From Meandrina meandrites (taxonomy: Eukaryota; Cnidaria; Anthozoa; Scleractinia; Meandrinidae): DNA of 64,000 nucleotides. The position numbers and the translations under genes are program-made. The notes beneath the pieces are model-generated. The model did not search any database. It had not been told where the DNA came from and was given only the letters and a program-made list of their open reading frames with translations. The first letter of the stretch is position 1. Every line of letters begins with the position of its first letter. The DNA lies in NCBI GenBank assembly GCA_963693305.1, contig OY855905.1:15391237-15455236 (forward strand), read 5' to 3'. This document shows positions 1-10,099 of this stretch, piece by piece.

Positions 1-2012
1 TATGTAGAGAAAGGCTTTGCAGAGGAAGTAACTGACTTGAGCAGTGAAGATGGAAATGTCCGATACTTACCGCACCATGCTGTTTTCCGTGCTGACAGAA
101 AGACAACAAAATGTAGAATCGTATTTGATGCTTCTGCCCGAGAGCAAGACAGTGCATCTCTCAATGAGTGTGTCCTTCCTGGTCCTGCACTACAACCCAA
201 CCTCGCATCTGTCCTCATCCGTTTTCGTACACACAGAGTTGGCATGATAGCAGATGTAGACAAGATGTATCTTCAGATTAAACTTGCACCAAAGGATCAA
301 GACGTCCACCAGTACTTGTGGAGGGATCTAAGGACAGATGAAGTACCTAAGGTTTACAGAATGCGAAGTTTGACATTTGGAGTGAACTCTAGTCCATTTC
401 TTGCCATCGCAACAGTGCATGCTCATGCCAATAAGTATGCAGAGACATTCCCTAATGCTGTGACGGAAATTCTACAAAACATGTATGTAGATGATTGCTT
501 AATGGGAGCCGACACAGACAACTCCGCAATGAAGCTTCAACAAGAGATGTCAGATATCATGATGACAGCAGCGTTTAACTTGACGAAATGGGCTAGCAAC
601 TCAGAGCTTGTAATGGATAGCATAGACCCAGAGAAAAGAGCATCATCACCACTAGTGAAGTTTGATTCATGTGAACCACTCAAAGCACTTGGTGTTTCAT
701 GGGACTTGACCTCTGATTGCTTCAGATTCATTGCACCAAACGAAACTGTTTCATCCTATGATCCAATGACGAAGAGAAGCCTTTTAAGTTTAGCATCGAA
801 AGTGTTCGACGCAATGGGACTGATATCGCCTGCCACTGTGAGAGCAAAGGTCCTTTTCCAAGAGCTCTGGCGGAGAGGTTTAGAGTGGGATGACCCATTA
901 GACAGTGACATTAAAAGAGAGTGGTCATCATGGAAGTCAGAGTTGTTGCAACTAAAAGATGTGACCATACCTAGATGGTTTGGAACAAGTGTCACTTCGA
1001 AGTCTACCGTCGAGTTACACGGTTTTGGAGATGCTTCTCCAAAGGCCTATGGAGCAGCAGTGTACATTCGAGTTATAGACAAGCTGGGACAAGTATCCTG
1101 TCGGCTAGTGATGTCGAAATCCAGAGTTGCACCTATCAAGGAAGTGTCACTTCCAAGATTAGAACTACTAGCAGCAGTGGTCAATGCTAGATTATTGAAG
1201 TTTGTTGTAGATACTTTGCAAATCAAGCTGCACCGTGTTGTATGTTGGACAGATAGTATGGTGACACTTCACTGGATTAAAGGACGAAGCTCACAATGGA
1301 AGCCATTTGTAGCAAATCGTGTATCAGAAATCCAGTCGACATGGGATCCTGAGTGTTGGCATTACTGTGCTAGCAAAGACAATCCTGCAGATCTGTTGAC
1401 ACGTGGATTGAATTGTGACAAGCTGATGTCAAGTGGACTTTGGTGGAATGGACCACAATGGCTGTCCTTACCTCTTGAGTATCAACCCATCCAACACCAA
1501 AGTGAGGATAGTCCATCAAAAGCCTGTGAGGAGGATAGAAGAGTAACCCATGCTTGCACATCAGTCACAGTAGGGCCATTGATCGATATGTCTCACTATG
1601 GAACATGGATGAAGCTGATCCGAGTAACTGCTTATGTGTTAAGAGCTGTGAAGGTGTTCAAAGCAAAATGCAAGTTTCCCGTAACTGAGCTGTCAGCCGA
1701 AGAAATGCAACAGGCAGGGTTGAAGTGCTGTACATGTATGTGGGTACAACAAGATGTATATAAAGACGACTTCGAGCAGTTGAAAGCTGGAGAAGCACTA
1801 CCCAAAGGCAGCCGCCTACTAAAGCTGGACCCTTACTATGACAGAGATGATCAAGTAATAAGAGTAGGTGGACGATTGCAGTTCGCTGACATTCCTGAAG
1901 AAACAAAGCATCAAGTAATCTTGCCACATGGACATCCAGAAGTTGCAAAGATGATACTAGATGTCCACAAACAGATGTTCCTGCTGGTCCAGAAACCATA
2001 TTGTCAACCCTG
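1..2012 (+). pseudogene. BEL/Pao retrotransposon pol, reverse transcriptase-RNase H part (open at window edge, frameshifted at 3' end)
   Basis: The frame is open from base 1, so the start lies outside the window. The product is a reverse transcriptase with the YVDD catalytic box near residue 151 of the 658-residue ATG-started part (about 37-2010). RNase H-like sequence follows, with a DASPKAYGA motif and the BEL-typical KSRVAPIK and LPRLELLAA motifs, then a WTDS-containing segment and a DNPADLLTRG motif. These are hallmarks of BEL/Pao pol. The frame is lost near 1980, where the start of the integrase zinc-binding region continues in another frame, so the polyprotein is broken by a small indel. 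The element is therefore probably inactive, though recent enough to hold long open frames. Class assignment is strong; exact family is not determined. Confidence 0.93.
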
Positions 2013-3302
2013 AGACAGAGAATTTGGCTAACCCAAGGAAGACGTGAAGTCAAACGAATCATCAGAAAATGTGTAACTTGTCAAAAGCAGTGTGTTGGCC
2101 CCTGTGATCAGAAAATGGGACTACTACCTGAGGAGAGAGTTATACCCTCACAACCGTTTACACACATTGGTACTGACTTCGCTGGGCCCCTATACATGAA
2201 AGAGGGATCAAGTGCAAAAAAAGCATACATATGTGTATTTACCTGTGCATCGTCTCGCATGGTTCACCTAGAGCTAACAAACAGCCTGACGACAGACGAA
2301 TTTCTACAAGCCTTCAGTCGCATGACAAGCCGCAGAGGTCTGTGCCATACAGTATGGTCAGACAACGCAAAAACATTCATAGCAGCAAGTAATGAAATCA
2401 AGAAGTTGTATGCCAACCACAAGACACAAAGCCAATCTATGTGGGACACATTGGATCAAGATTATATCAAGTCTGAGTTATCATCAAAGGGGATCACGTG
2501 GAAATTCATCACTGAGCGTTCGCCATGGAGAGGTGGTTGGTGGGAACGATTTTGTAGAGCAATCAAAGAACCTCTTCGCAAGGTCCTGGGAAGAGCACTT
2601 CTCACCTTCACTGAACTGAGCACAAGGCTTATTAAAATAGAAGGTGTCATTAACTCAAGACCTCTGACAGCAGTGAGTGATGATCATAGAGATCCATCGC
2701 CTATTTCACCCGCTCATCTCACCATTGGCAGATCACTTAACCAATTACCTAATGTTCATGAAGACAGTCTTGAGATGTCCAGTAAGAGAATTATGGAGAG
2801 GTACATGTATCTTTACTTGCAGAGATTATTCAATCACTATTGGAAGCGTTGGAAGCAAGAGTACCTGCATCAGTTGACCGTGAGAAACAAGTGGCATAAA
2901 GAAGAAGCCCCCATAAAAGTAGGAGATATTGTGCTAGTCTCAGACGATAAGGTGTCTCGTGGAAAATGGCCGTTGGCTAGAGTTGAAGAAGTTCACCCTG
3001 GACGGGATAATCTTGTGCGAATGGCAACAGTACGAACCGAGAAGAGTGTTCTGCGCAGGCCCGTACAGCGTCTACACAGATTAGAAGTAGAATCAACAAC
3101 CCCACAAGTGATTCCTATTCCTTTGCACGGTGGGGAGAAGAATGAAACGAACATTGTTCATAGCAAAACTAGTCCTGTTCCTGTTAATAAGCCAAATCGC
3201 AGTGTTGTCCTCTCCGATAGAGGACAAGGTGGGGAGAATGTTATAGCCCACTACACCCGCAGCGATAGACTTTGTAAGAAACCAGAGATTCTTGATCTGT
3301 GA
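1985..3302 (+). pseudogene. BEL/Pao retrotransposon integrase part
   Basis: This is the continuation of the upstream pol in a different frame. It has a CVTCQK zinc-binding segment, an integrase core starting near HIGTDFAGPL (first Asp), a WSDNAKTF box (second Asp), a WWERF segment after SPWRGG (Glu of the catalytic triad), and a C-terminal region with KVGDIVLV and KWPLARV, typical of the DUF5641-like tail of BEL/Pao integrases. The three acidic residues are all visible. The open frame runs into the presumed 3' LTR (TG at 3239), which is normal for BEL elements. It overlaps the upstream frame around 1985-2012, consistent with a single-base disruption rather than programmed shifting, since the junction lies inside a conserved segment. 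That last point is inference. Confidence 0.92.
3220..3240 (+). other. BEL/Pao polypurine tract and start of 3' LTR
   Basis: The purine-rich run AGGACAAGGTGGGGAGAA is followed directly by TGTTATAG, which looks like PPT plus LTR start at 3239. A polyadenylation signal AATAAA lies at about 3420, inside the presumed LTR. The LTR end cannot be set because the 5' LTR is outside the window; candidates lie between about 3500 and 3830. Confidence 0.6.
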
Positions 3303-3904
3303 TAGTACCCCCGTGGCATCAAGTGATGCTCGCATCGTGTTTGCTGTGTTCCTAGTTGCAAAACATGCACAGATCGAAAGCTGTGAAAACAAAGATTGTT
3401 GTATTCCTGCGAAGCCGTGAATAAAGACGTTGAGTTAACCAAAACAACAATAATGGAACAATCCTAGTTCATGTATAGATCATAGATTCCTCACAAAGGT
3501 CAGTGAAAATACCATTTTAAAGACTGTGTGACGTTACCGCTACAAAGAAGCTTTTATTAGAACATTACTGACTGTTTGTTTTCTTTGATTGTAGTTCAAT
3601 TTCGTTTGATTGTGTGATTTTCCAATACCTTTTTTTGGCTAGCCGCACAAAGTGTTGTTATAAATTCAGTTCATTGCCAGGTTGTAGGACCGTATTAGGT
3701 CTCTTCTTGAGCACACCCTTTTAGTTTGATAGGAGTTGTCCTACTATAAGGAGTCTAGGAGTTTTACAGAGTTTCTAAGGGACTTGGAGTCATTTTCACC
3801 CTGGAGTCAAGATCAGATGTAAGTCACAATTGTTAAGTTTCTCTCGTTTTCTTTTTTGTTTTGCATTGTCGAATTTGTATTTTATTCTTTTCCCTAGCTT
3901 AGAC

Positions 3905-4150
3905 TTCAGATTCAGATTCAGATTTTTATTATTTCACACTATTTACAGACATATTTTACTATCACACACTATTTACAGAAAATTCATTAATTAAAATAAG
4001 GAAAATATAATAATAGTAAAGGCAAAACAAAATGTGCTCAGTGACCAAAGAAGCATATGCTATCGTGTTGGTCACTGACACGTTAAAAAAGAAAAAAAAA
4101 GAAGACATGACACATTAATTAATAAAAACAATAGAATAAAGGAAGTAAAA
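3905..4150 (-). mobile_element. 3' tail of a LINE-type element (short, AT-rich)
   Basis: Read on the minus strand, an AT-rich stretch passes an AATAAA and ends in a short hexamer array (ATCTGA)n near 3905-3925. LINEs of the CR1/L2/RTE type often end in such short tandem repeats. No coding sequence remains, so the class is a guess from the tail alone. Confidence 0.35.
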
Positions 4151-4693
4151 TGTGATTAACAAAATTATGCGAATTAAACAAGTTAAGTGAATAAATCATA
4201 ATTAAGTTATATATGGAATTCAGAGAAATTATGCTGAAGATTAATATTGACAATCATGCATTTCTTCTTTTTAGTTTTCACCGCAAGTGTTGTAATAGTC
4301 CGCTCAGCCTGATTCCAATTAGACCATTAAATGTGCTGAAATTGCTGTCCGTCCTTTGCCTCAATGTGGTTGACCTGGCGAACTCGAGTAGACTTCACCC
4401 CGTGTTTGTACTGGGAACTCGACACATTGTTAGTAATGTTGTAGTTCCTTTAAAAATCTGCTTTGGACACTTATAAAGTAAACAAACACAATAACCACAC
4501 AGTATATGGCATTAAGGGGGATCCCCACTCCGCAGTCAGCGTGACAAGTGAACTTCCACTGCTTTACCAAGGCCAAACTTATTTCCCCAGGGGCAAAACC
4601 TGCCCTGCTTTGGACAAGTTGGCCGGCCATAAGCTCGTGCATCCTTTAAGCCTAGCTTTAAACGGCGCTATGAGCTGATCTCCAGTCAGCAAC
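4151..4693. other. no gene recognised
   Basis: AT-rich sequence to about 4500, then more GC-balanced sequence up to the Gypsy LTR. Only short frames without recognisable domains are present. I see no clear terminal repeats. Confidence 0.5.
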
Positions 4694-4812
4694 ATGCTGA
4701 TTTAGAACTGTATTGCGTGACATTGCATTCCTCCAGAATCATGTGATATGTTTTTCCCTCGTGTTGAATAAATTAGTGTGTGTATTGAATGCATTCATAG
4801 GTGGTCATTACA
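4694..4812 (+). repeat. Gypsy copy A 5' LTR (about 119 bp)
   Basis: It matches the stretch at 13358-13475 almost base for base (shared ATTGCATTCCTCCAGAATCA and AATAAATTAGTGTGTG blocks) and ends in ATTACA. It is followed by TTTGGTGACAAG, which fits a primer binding site. Very short LTRs of this size occur in some Gypsy lineages. Confidence 0.75.
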
Positions 4813-5211
4813 TTTGGTGACAAGACAATTCAATCTAGATTCGAGCAGGAATGGCAACCTATGGGAAAAATAGGTGAAATCAGAGAATCGGATGTCCAGT
4901 ATGTTGAAAGATTGGAACAGTATTTCCTGGTGAACGAAGTCAAAGATGCAGGAAAAGAACGAGCAATTCTACTCAGTGTTTGCGGGAGTAAAACGTACGC
5001 ACTTGGGAGGGATGCACCTCAACCAGCAAGACCAGCGGAGACAACATTCAAGAAGATTGTCAAGACATTGGAAAAACACTTTGCGCTGAGGCCTAGCAAA
5101 ATAGTAGAGCATTTCAAGTTTCACAGCCGAAATCAAAACAAAGGTGAAGGAGTTGTAGCTTGTGTGGCGGAACTACGTAAACATGGGATTAATGACAAGA
5201 AAATACAGTGA
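4813..5211 (+). pseudogene. Gypsy copy A gag capsid-like region
   Basis: The frame reads into a capsid-like protein of about 130 residues containing YVERLEQYFLVNEV, KERAILLSVCGSKTYAL and FHSRNQNKGEGV, typical of Gypsy gag in invertebrates. It stops at 5209-5211, and related sequence continues in another frame (KAEEIPL segment), so it is frameshifted. Confidence 0.8.
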
Positions 5212-5351
5212 AGGTTACTGGCTGAACAGGATTTGACTCTTAAAAAGGCTGAGGAGATCCCTCTTGGAGAAGAGTTGGCAGCGAAGCATGTAGCTGATAG
5301 TAAATCAAGTTGACACTCGAGACGAGAATAACAAAGATCGTCATCCAAATA

Positions 5352-5535
5352 CTGAGTGTTACCATTGTGGAGAGAAACATGAAGCTTCAGTCTGTCGATT
5401 CAAGGATGCTCAGTGTTTCAAATGTGGGCGAAAAGGGCACCTAGCCAAAGTTTGTCGTGGCGGGAAAAATCACAAGAAAAAGCCGAGTAAAGGCCCCGAT
5501 TCCGGGACACAGAAAACTAAACCACCCAGTTCATG
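5352..5535 (+). pseudogene. Gypsy copy A nucleocapsid zinc knuckles
   Basis: Two CCHC-type knuckles are visible: CYHCGEKHEASVC, and CFKCGRKGHLAKVC followed by a lysine-rich tail. This RNA-binding nucleocapsid lies between gag and protease. It is too short for normal ORF listing. Confidence 0.8.
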
Positions 5536-5581
5536 AGACAGTGGGCAAACAAAAGGGAACAAGAAGCAGTCTACACATTTA

Positions 5582-5917
5582 GTGGACGAAGTTTCCAGGG
5601 AAGATGTTTATGCAGCAACCATGTATCACATTCAGGAAGGAGGAAAACCAAAGGCATTTGAAGTAAGTGTCAAACTTTGTGGTGAACTGCATAAATTAGA
5701 AATTGACACTGGTGCAACCAGAACTGTGCTAAATGAGGAAATGTACAGTGCATTCAGTGACAAAGTAGAGTTGAAGAGTTCTACATGTAAGGCCATATTG
5801 AGCACATATACAGGAGAGAAAAATCCAGTGTTAGGAGAGGTGCTGATTCCTGTTATGTCCCAAAATCAACAGCATAATTTGCCAGCCATGGTGGTGAAGA
5901 GTCCTGGCTGGCCCTAA
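5582..5917 (+). pseudogene. Gypsy copy A aspartic protease
   Basis: The retropepsin active-site motif IDTGATRTVL is visible about 40 residues in, and the preceding and following strands fit the fold. The frame ends just before the GRDWL-like link to reverse transcriptase, which continues in another frame. Confidence 0.8.
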
Positions 5918-6463
5918 CCTACTTGGAAGAGACTGGCTACAAGTGATTAAGCTTAACTGGAACAGTATTTTTAACATTCAGGAGAGCAACACTCAGCTAC
6001 AGAAGATCCTAGATGTACACAACAAGTGTTTGGCAAAGGACTCGGTACACTGAAGGGCACCAAAGCCAAAATCTATGTTGACCCAGGGGCCACACCCGAG
6101 TTCATGAAAGCTCGTCCAGTACCTTATGCCCTTAAAGCAAAAGTTGAACAGGAACTGGATCGATTACAAAGTGAGGGCATATACAGTAGAGTTCACGGAA
6201 TGGGTGGCACCCAACGTTCCAGCACTTGGTGAAACAAGACGGATCAGTGCGTATCTGTGGTGACTATAAGTGTACCGTCAATCAAGTCTCCAAGCTAGAT
6301 AATTACCCAATCCCCAACACTGAGGCCTTGCTTGCCACACTTGGCAGAGGAAACAAATTCACCAAACTGGATATGTCACAGGCCTACCAACAGTAGGTCG
6401 GTGGAAAGAATGACCCAGATCATCTGGCCAACCTAGAAACAGTGCTTAGCAGGCTGTCCAATG
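5918..6463 (+). pseudogene. Gypsy copy A reverse transcriptase remnant
   Basis: Pieces are recognisable across frames: ARPVPYALKAKVEQELDRL (6110-6165), DGSVRICGDYK, NYPIPNTEALLATLGRG and FTKLDMSQAYQQ. A stop and a deletion follow, so that the YxDD box is missing and sequence resumes at VGGKNDPDHL and LSRLSNAG. The host frame is then cut by the nested element and resumes after 8646 with the LRLRLAKC segment. Confidence 0.8.
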
Positions 6464-7095
6464 CAGGGTCCGAAATTAACTTTTTTATGTTGGCGCCAAC
6501 CGGCGACTGGACCAAAATTCTTAGTCGCCAGATGGCAATTTCTGGTCGCCAAAATTTTTTCGATCTTTCCTCCTGCACTAAAAGACAAAATACTTGTTGT
6601 GCTAGTGTATTTTTGGCCATTTTTATGCTAAAAAATCAATTATATTCCTACCAGAAAACAATAACGACAAGAAATCAAAAAAAGTTGAGTCTTACGAAGT
6701 CTTCTTCATAGAATGAAAACTCTCCAACATTGAAACGGCAACTACCTCAAAGTCTTTAATAGAATGAACAGCATGCCCACCAACGTTTACATATGATTGA
6801 TCTTTTCCTGATATTTGTTAACAGAGATCTCTTCATTCAACACAGTTTTTCCATAGAATTTTGCGTGACAACAGTTCGTTGTTGCGTTCGCGAAATGTCA
6901 TAGCTTAGTAACCAGGCATTAGGAAAACAACATGGCGGCTACGCAATGTTCGACTCGTGTTGATCGCAACTGTTTGGGGGTTACACTAAGGGGAAATTTA
7001 CTTAAGTTTTATTTCACAAGGACAGAAATGAGTCAATTGTCGGAGAACGGCTCTGAATTTTAATCCCTTAGAATTGATGTCTCCCACAATACATT

Positions 7096-8482
7096 CATAG
7101 GCGTACGGGCCGGGGAGGGGGGGGGGCAGGGGGGGGGGGGGGCAGCTGCCCCCCCAGTTTCGAAAAAATTGAAATTTTTTGGGCAAAATGTTCACGATTC
7201 GGGCAAAAGCACTTAGAATAAATAGAGTCCAGCTTCTACAACACGACCAAACGGTCCTTCTTGAAACATTTGAATGGCTGCCGGTCTGCGGATCGCTGCT
7301 GGCATTTGCTGCAGTTTGCGCCAAACTTTCGCGCCAATTCGCAGAAGGCGGGAGAACGCGTACATTTTGTGAAATCGCTGCTGTTCACATAACATGAAGT
7401 TTAGTTTGTGGTCTTCCTGGAGTTTGTTCAAAGAAAACATTGTTAAGGTCAAGCGGCAACTGTCACGATATCACTAGTCACCAGTTTCCTAGTTACTCGC
7501 GGACCACGCGGTCTCTGCGCATGTCAGATAGTTTGCCTCCATCTTGGATTACTGTACGAGTATAAAAGTTGTGTTTAGTAATCTTGGTACATCCTGTCTC
7601 ATCCTTTTGTTAGCCACCTCATATCTTTACAGCAACAAGGCAAAAGGTTGTAAAGTGAAAGCAAAGCATTTTGTCAGCTTCTACCAATTAGCCTGGAGAT
7701 AAATATTTGAGAAAATGCACGAGACAATCTATTAGGGTTTTTACCTCTAGTGCTTTTATTTTGCGTTAAACCTGCTCGAACTCTCTGTCATTGTCAAGCC
7801 AGGTGTAAAATTGTGGAAAACTCTCCAAATAGACCTTTTTCACTTGGGCGTTTTGTTGCCCCATTACAGACCATGTGATGATACTCTTGAGAATTCTTGC
7901 TTACAAATTTTCAAATAGTCTCATGTATATGAATGAATAAATTTTATGTGGATAAACATTCTCTAGAGAATATCACGTGGTCTGTAATGGGAAAACAAAC
8001 CGTCCAAGCAAAAAAGGTCTATTTGCGTGAATGAAGATTAAAAGCAACAACTTGAGCTCGTTGCAAATTTGACAGCTGATTTGCATCGGATGAAACGTTT
8101 TTCCCACCAAAATGGCAAAGTTTGGGTTTTTTGTTTGATGTTTGCAGGGTGTTCTTCAGAGTGCTAAAAGGCAAAATTAGTTTTCTTTTATCGTATTTAT
8201 TTTAAGACCATGCATAAATAATCCATGTATAGCAAAATGCTATGTGCAAAAGCTTTGTTTTTGTCTTCTTTTTACCGTGAACAGTTGCCAGGCTGCGTGC
8301 GATTTGAATTGAAATTTACTGAAAAAGTTTGCTACGGCAATCAAGTTATTGCCAACAGTATGGACAACATAAATATTTTTGGTCAATGACACGGAAGAAA
8401 AAAAACTTTTTCTTTTAACAATTTTTTTTTCGGGCAAGAAGATCAATGCCCCCCAAAGTCCGAATGTGCCCGTACGCCTATG
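7096..8482. mobile_element. hAT-type element (family 2) nested in family 1 element
   Basis: Terminal inverted repeats CATAGGCGTACGGGC and GCCCGTACGCCTATG are flanked by a perfect 8-base target duplication AATACATT (7088-7095 and 8483-8490). The empty site is seen in the other family 1 copy near 56320 (CAGTACATTTAAC). The left end has a poly-G region and no transposase is visible. Eight-base duplications are characteristic of hAT transposons. Confidence 0.88.
7826..8025. mobile_element. palindromic MITE nested in hAT family 2 element
   Basis: It has long inverted repeats: CAAATAGACCTTTTT at the left, with its complement AAAAAAGGTCTATTTG at the right. The arms continue imperfectly through CCCATTACAGACCA and TGGTCTGTAATGGG. 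Length is about 200 bp with no coding capacity. Confidence 0.75.
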
Positions 8483-8646
8483 AATACATTTAACAAAGCA
8501 AATAGCAGTGCAATAACAAGTCACCTAAAGACGAAGGACTTTATTGAAAGTCTAGTCGCCTGCTGGCGACCAGTTGTAAAATTCTGGTCGCCAGCTCTCA
8601 ATATTTAGTCGCATTGGCGACCAGGAAGGCGCAATTTGGGATCCTG

Positions 8647-9328
8647 CAATGCAGGATTAAGGCTACGTTTGGCAAAATGTCTGTTCGTGCAGCCACAAGT
8701 CACATACTGTGGGTATGTAATCAATGGTGAACGCATTCAGCCTGTGGCGGCAAAGGTTGATGCAATCAAGAATGCACCAATGCCAAATGATGTCAGTCAG
8801 TTATGAGCTTTTCGGAGCACACTCAACTATTACCATTGATTCTTACCTGATGTAGCAATCGTCCTGGTGCCTCTACACCAGCTCTTAAGGAAAGGATCAA
8901 AATGGCAGTGACTAAAAGAACAACGAGAGGCATTTGAGAAAGCTAAGGAACTGTTGCAGTCAGCCGAGTTGCTAGTCCATTTTGACCTCTCAAAAGAACT
9001 TATCCTTGCCACCGATGCGTCCGATTATGGAGTGGGAGCTGTCCTACCCCACAACGTGGAAGGTGGAGCTGAACGACCAATTGGGTACATGTCCAGATCT
9101 CTCAATGCAGCTGAAAGGAACTATTCAACCCTTGAGAAGGAAGCTCTCCCAATAACTTTTGGAGTCAAGAAGTTCCGTCAGTTCCTTTATGGACACCCAT
9201 TCACCATCAAGACCAATCATAAACCTTTGGAAGGTTTGTTGTATGAGAAGAAAGGGATTCCTGCCCTTGCAGCACAGCGAATCCAGCGATGGGCACTTAC
9301 CTTGTCTGCTTACGAGTATACAATGTAA
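8647..9328 (+). pseudogene. Gypsy copy A RT thumb and RNase H region
   Basis: After the insertion the RT resumes (CLFVQPQVTYCGYVING in one frame), with several stops. From about 8954 a clean 124-residue frame carries RNase H with LATDASDYGVGAV, EKEALPITFGVKKFR and TNHKPLEGLL. A stop at 9328 truncates it, and the YKAGQTNGNADGLSRLP segment follows in another frame. Confidence 0.85.
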
Positions 9329-9394
9329 GATATCGTACAAGGCCGGGCAGACCAATGGTAATGCAGACGGCTTAAGTAGGCTACCCTTGCCTGA

Positions 9395-10060
9395 GTGCCT
9401 GATTCAGTTCCAGTACCAGGTGAAACAATTTTAATTTTTTTGTTAATGGAACATTTAGAAGGCACGCCTGTGCACAGTGGGCACATCAAAGAGTGGACCA
9501 AGAGGGATCCAATCCTCTCTCAAGTGCTTGGTTTCATTTTGGACGGATGGCCATCTAAGAACAGTTCTGAAGAGCTAAACCCTTACTTCACTAAGCAGAA
9601 CAAATTGAGCATAGATGGTTGTATACTATGGGGAGCCAGAGTGGTTGTATGCCCACAAGGAAAATCAAAGGGGCTCACTGAACTGCATGAGGCCCACCCT
9701 TGTGAATCTTGCATGAAAGCCCTAGCAAGAAGCTATGTTTGGTGGCTGGGCATGCACCAGGAGATCATAAAGAAAGTAAAAAGCTGCAACAAATGTCAAG
9801 CAAATCAGAGTGCACCAGCAGAGGCACCATTGCACCCCTGGGAGTGGCCAGGACTTCCATGGTCAAGAATCCACATTGACTATGCAGGACCTTACAAGGG
9901 AGAAATGTTCCTTGTAGTTGTGGATGCATACTCGAAGTGGTTGGAAGAACATCATATGAGCTCCATCACTTCCACCTCCACCATTGAGAAACTCCAGCAA
10001 CACCTATCCAGACACCTGCAGAGTCAAGTCCACCTGAAGGACTACCTGTGTAGTCAAGTT
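9395..10060 (+). pseudogene. Gypsy copy A integrase fragment
   Basis: It holds the integrase zinc-binding region (HEAHPCESCMKALARSYVWW and CNKCQANQ) and the beginning of the catalytic core (HIDYAGP, first Asp). After IEKL it is fused by deletion to the element's 3' coding end, so the second Asp and Glu are missing. The stretch 9715-9994 duplicates 12139-12419 of copy B. Confidence 0.85.
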
Positions 10061-10099
10061 TACTTTGTAGGGACAAACATAATTTTTAAACGGTTTTAA

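Larger units (their letters stand above)
6464..8646. mobile_element. hAT-like DNA element (family 1) inserted in Gypsy copy A
   Basis: The ends are CAGGGTCCGAAATT on the left and AATTTGGGATCCTG on the right, imperfect terminal inverted repeats, flanked by CAATG on both sides (6459-6463 and 8647-8651). Removing it rejoins the Gypsy RT reading through LSNAG-LRLRLAKC. Subterminal regions carry many GTCGCC/GGCGAC boxes. Its own length without the nested hAT is about 0.8 kb, matching the second copy at 55667-56485. It has no transposase and is non-autonomous. Confidence 0.85.
4694..10090 (+). mobile_element. Gypsy-family LTR retrotransposon copy A (degenerate, interrupted by nested DNA transposons)
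   Basis: The order is 5' LTR (about 4694-4812), gag, CCHC zinc knuckles, protease, reverse transcriptase remnant, a 2.2 kb nested insertion (6464-8646), RNase H, and an integrase fragment. Near 9990 the integrase core jumps straight to sequence matching the 3' end of copy B (13130-13230), so most of the integrase core is deleted. No 3' LTR is found after it. Several stops and frameshifts occur, and the YxDD part of the RT is deleted near 6394. The element is dead. Confidence 0.88.
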
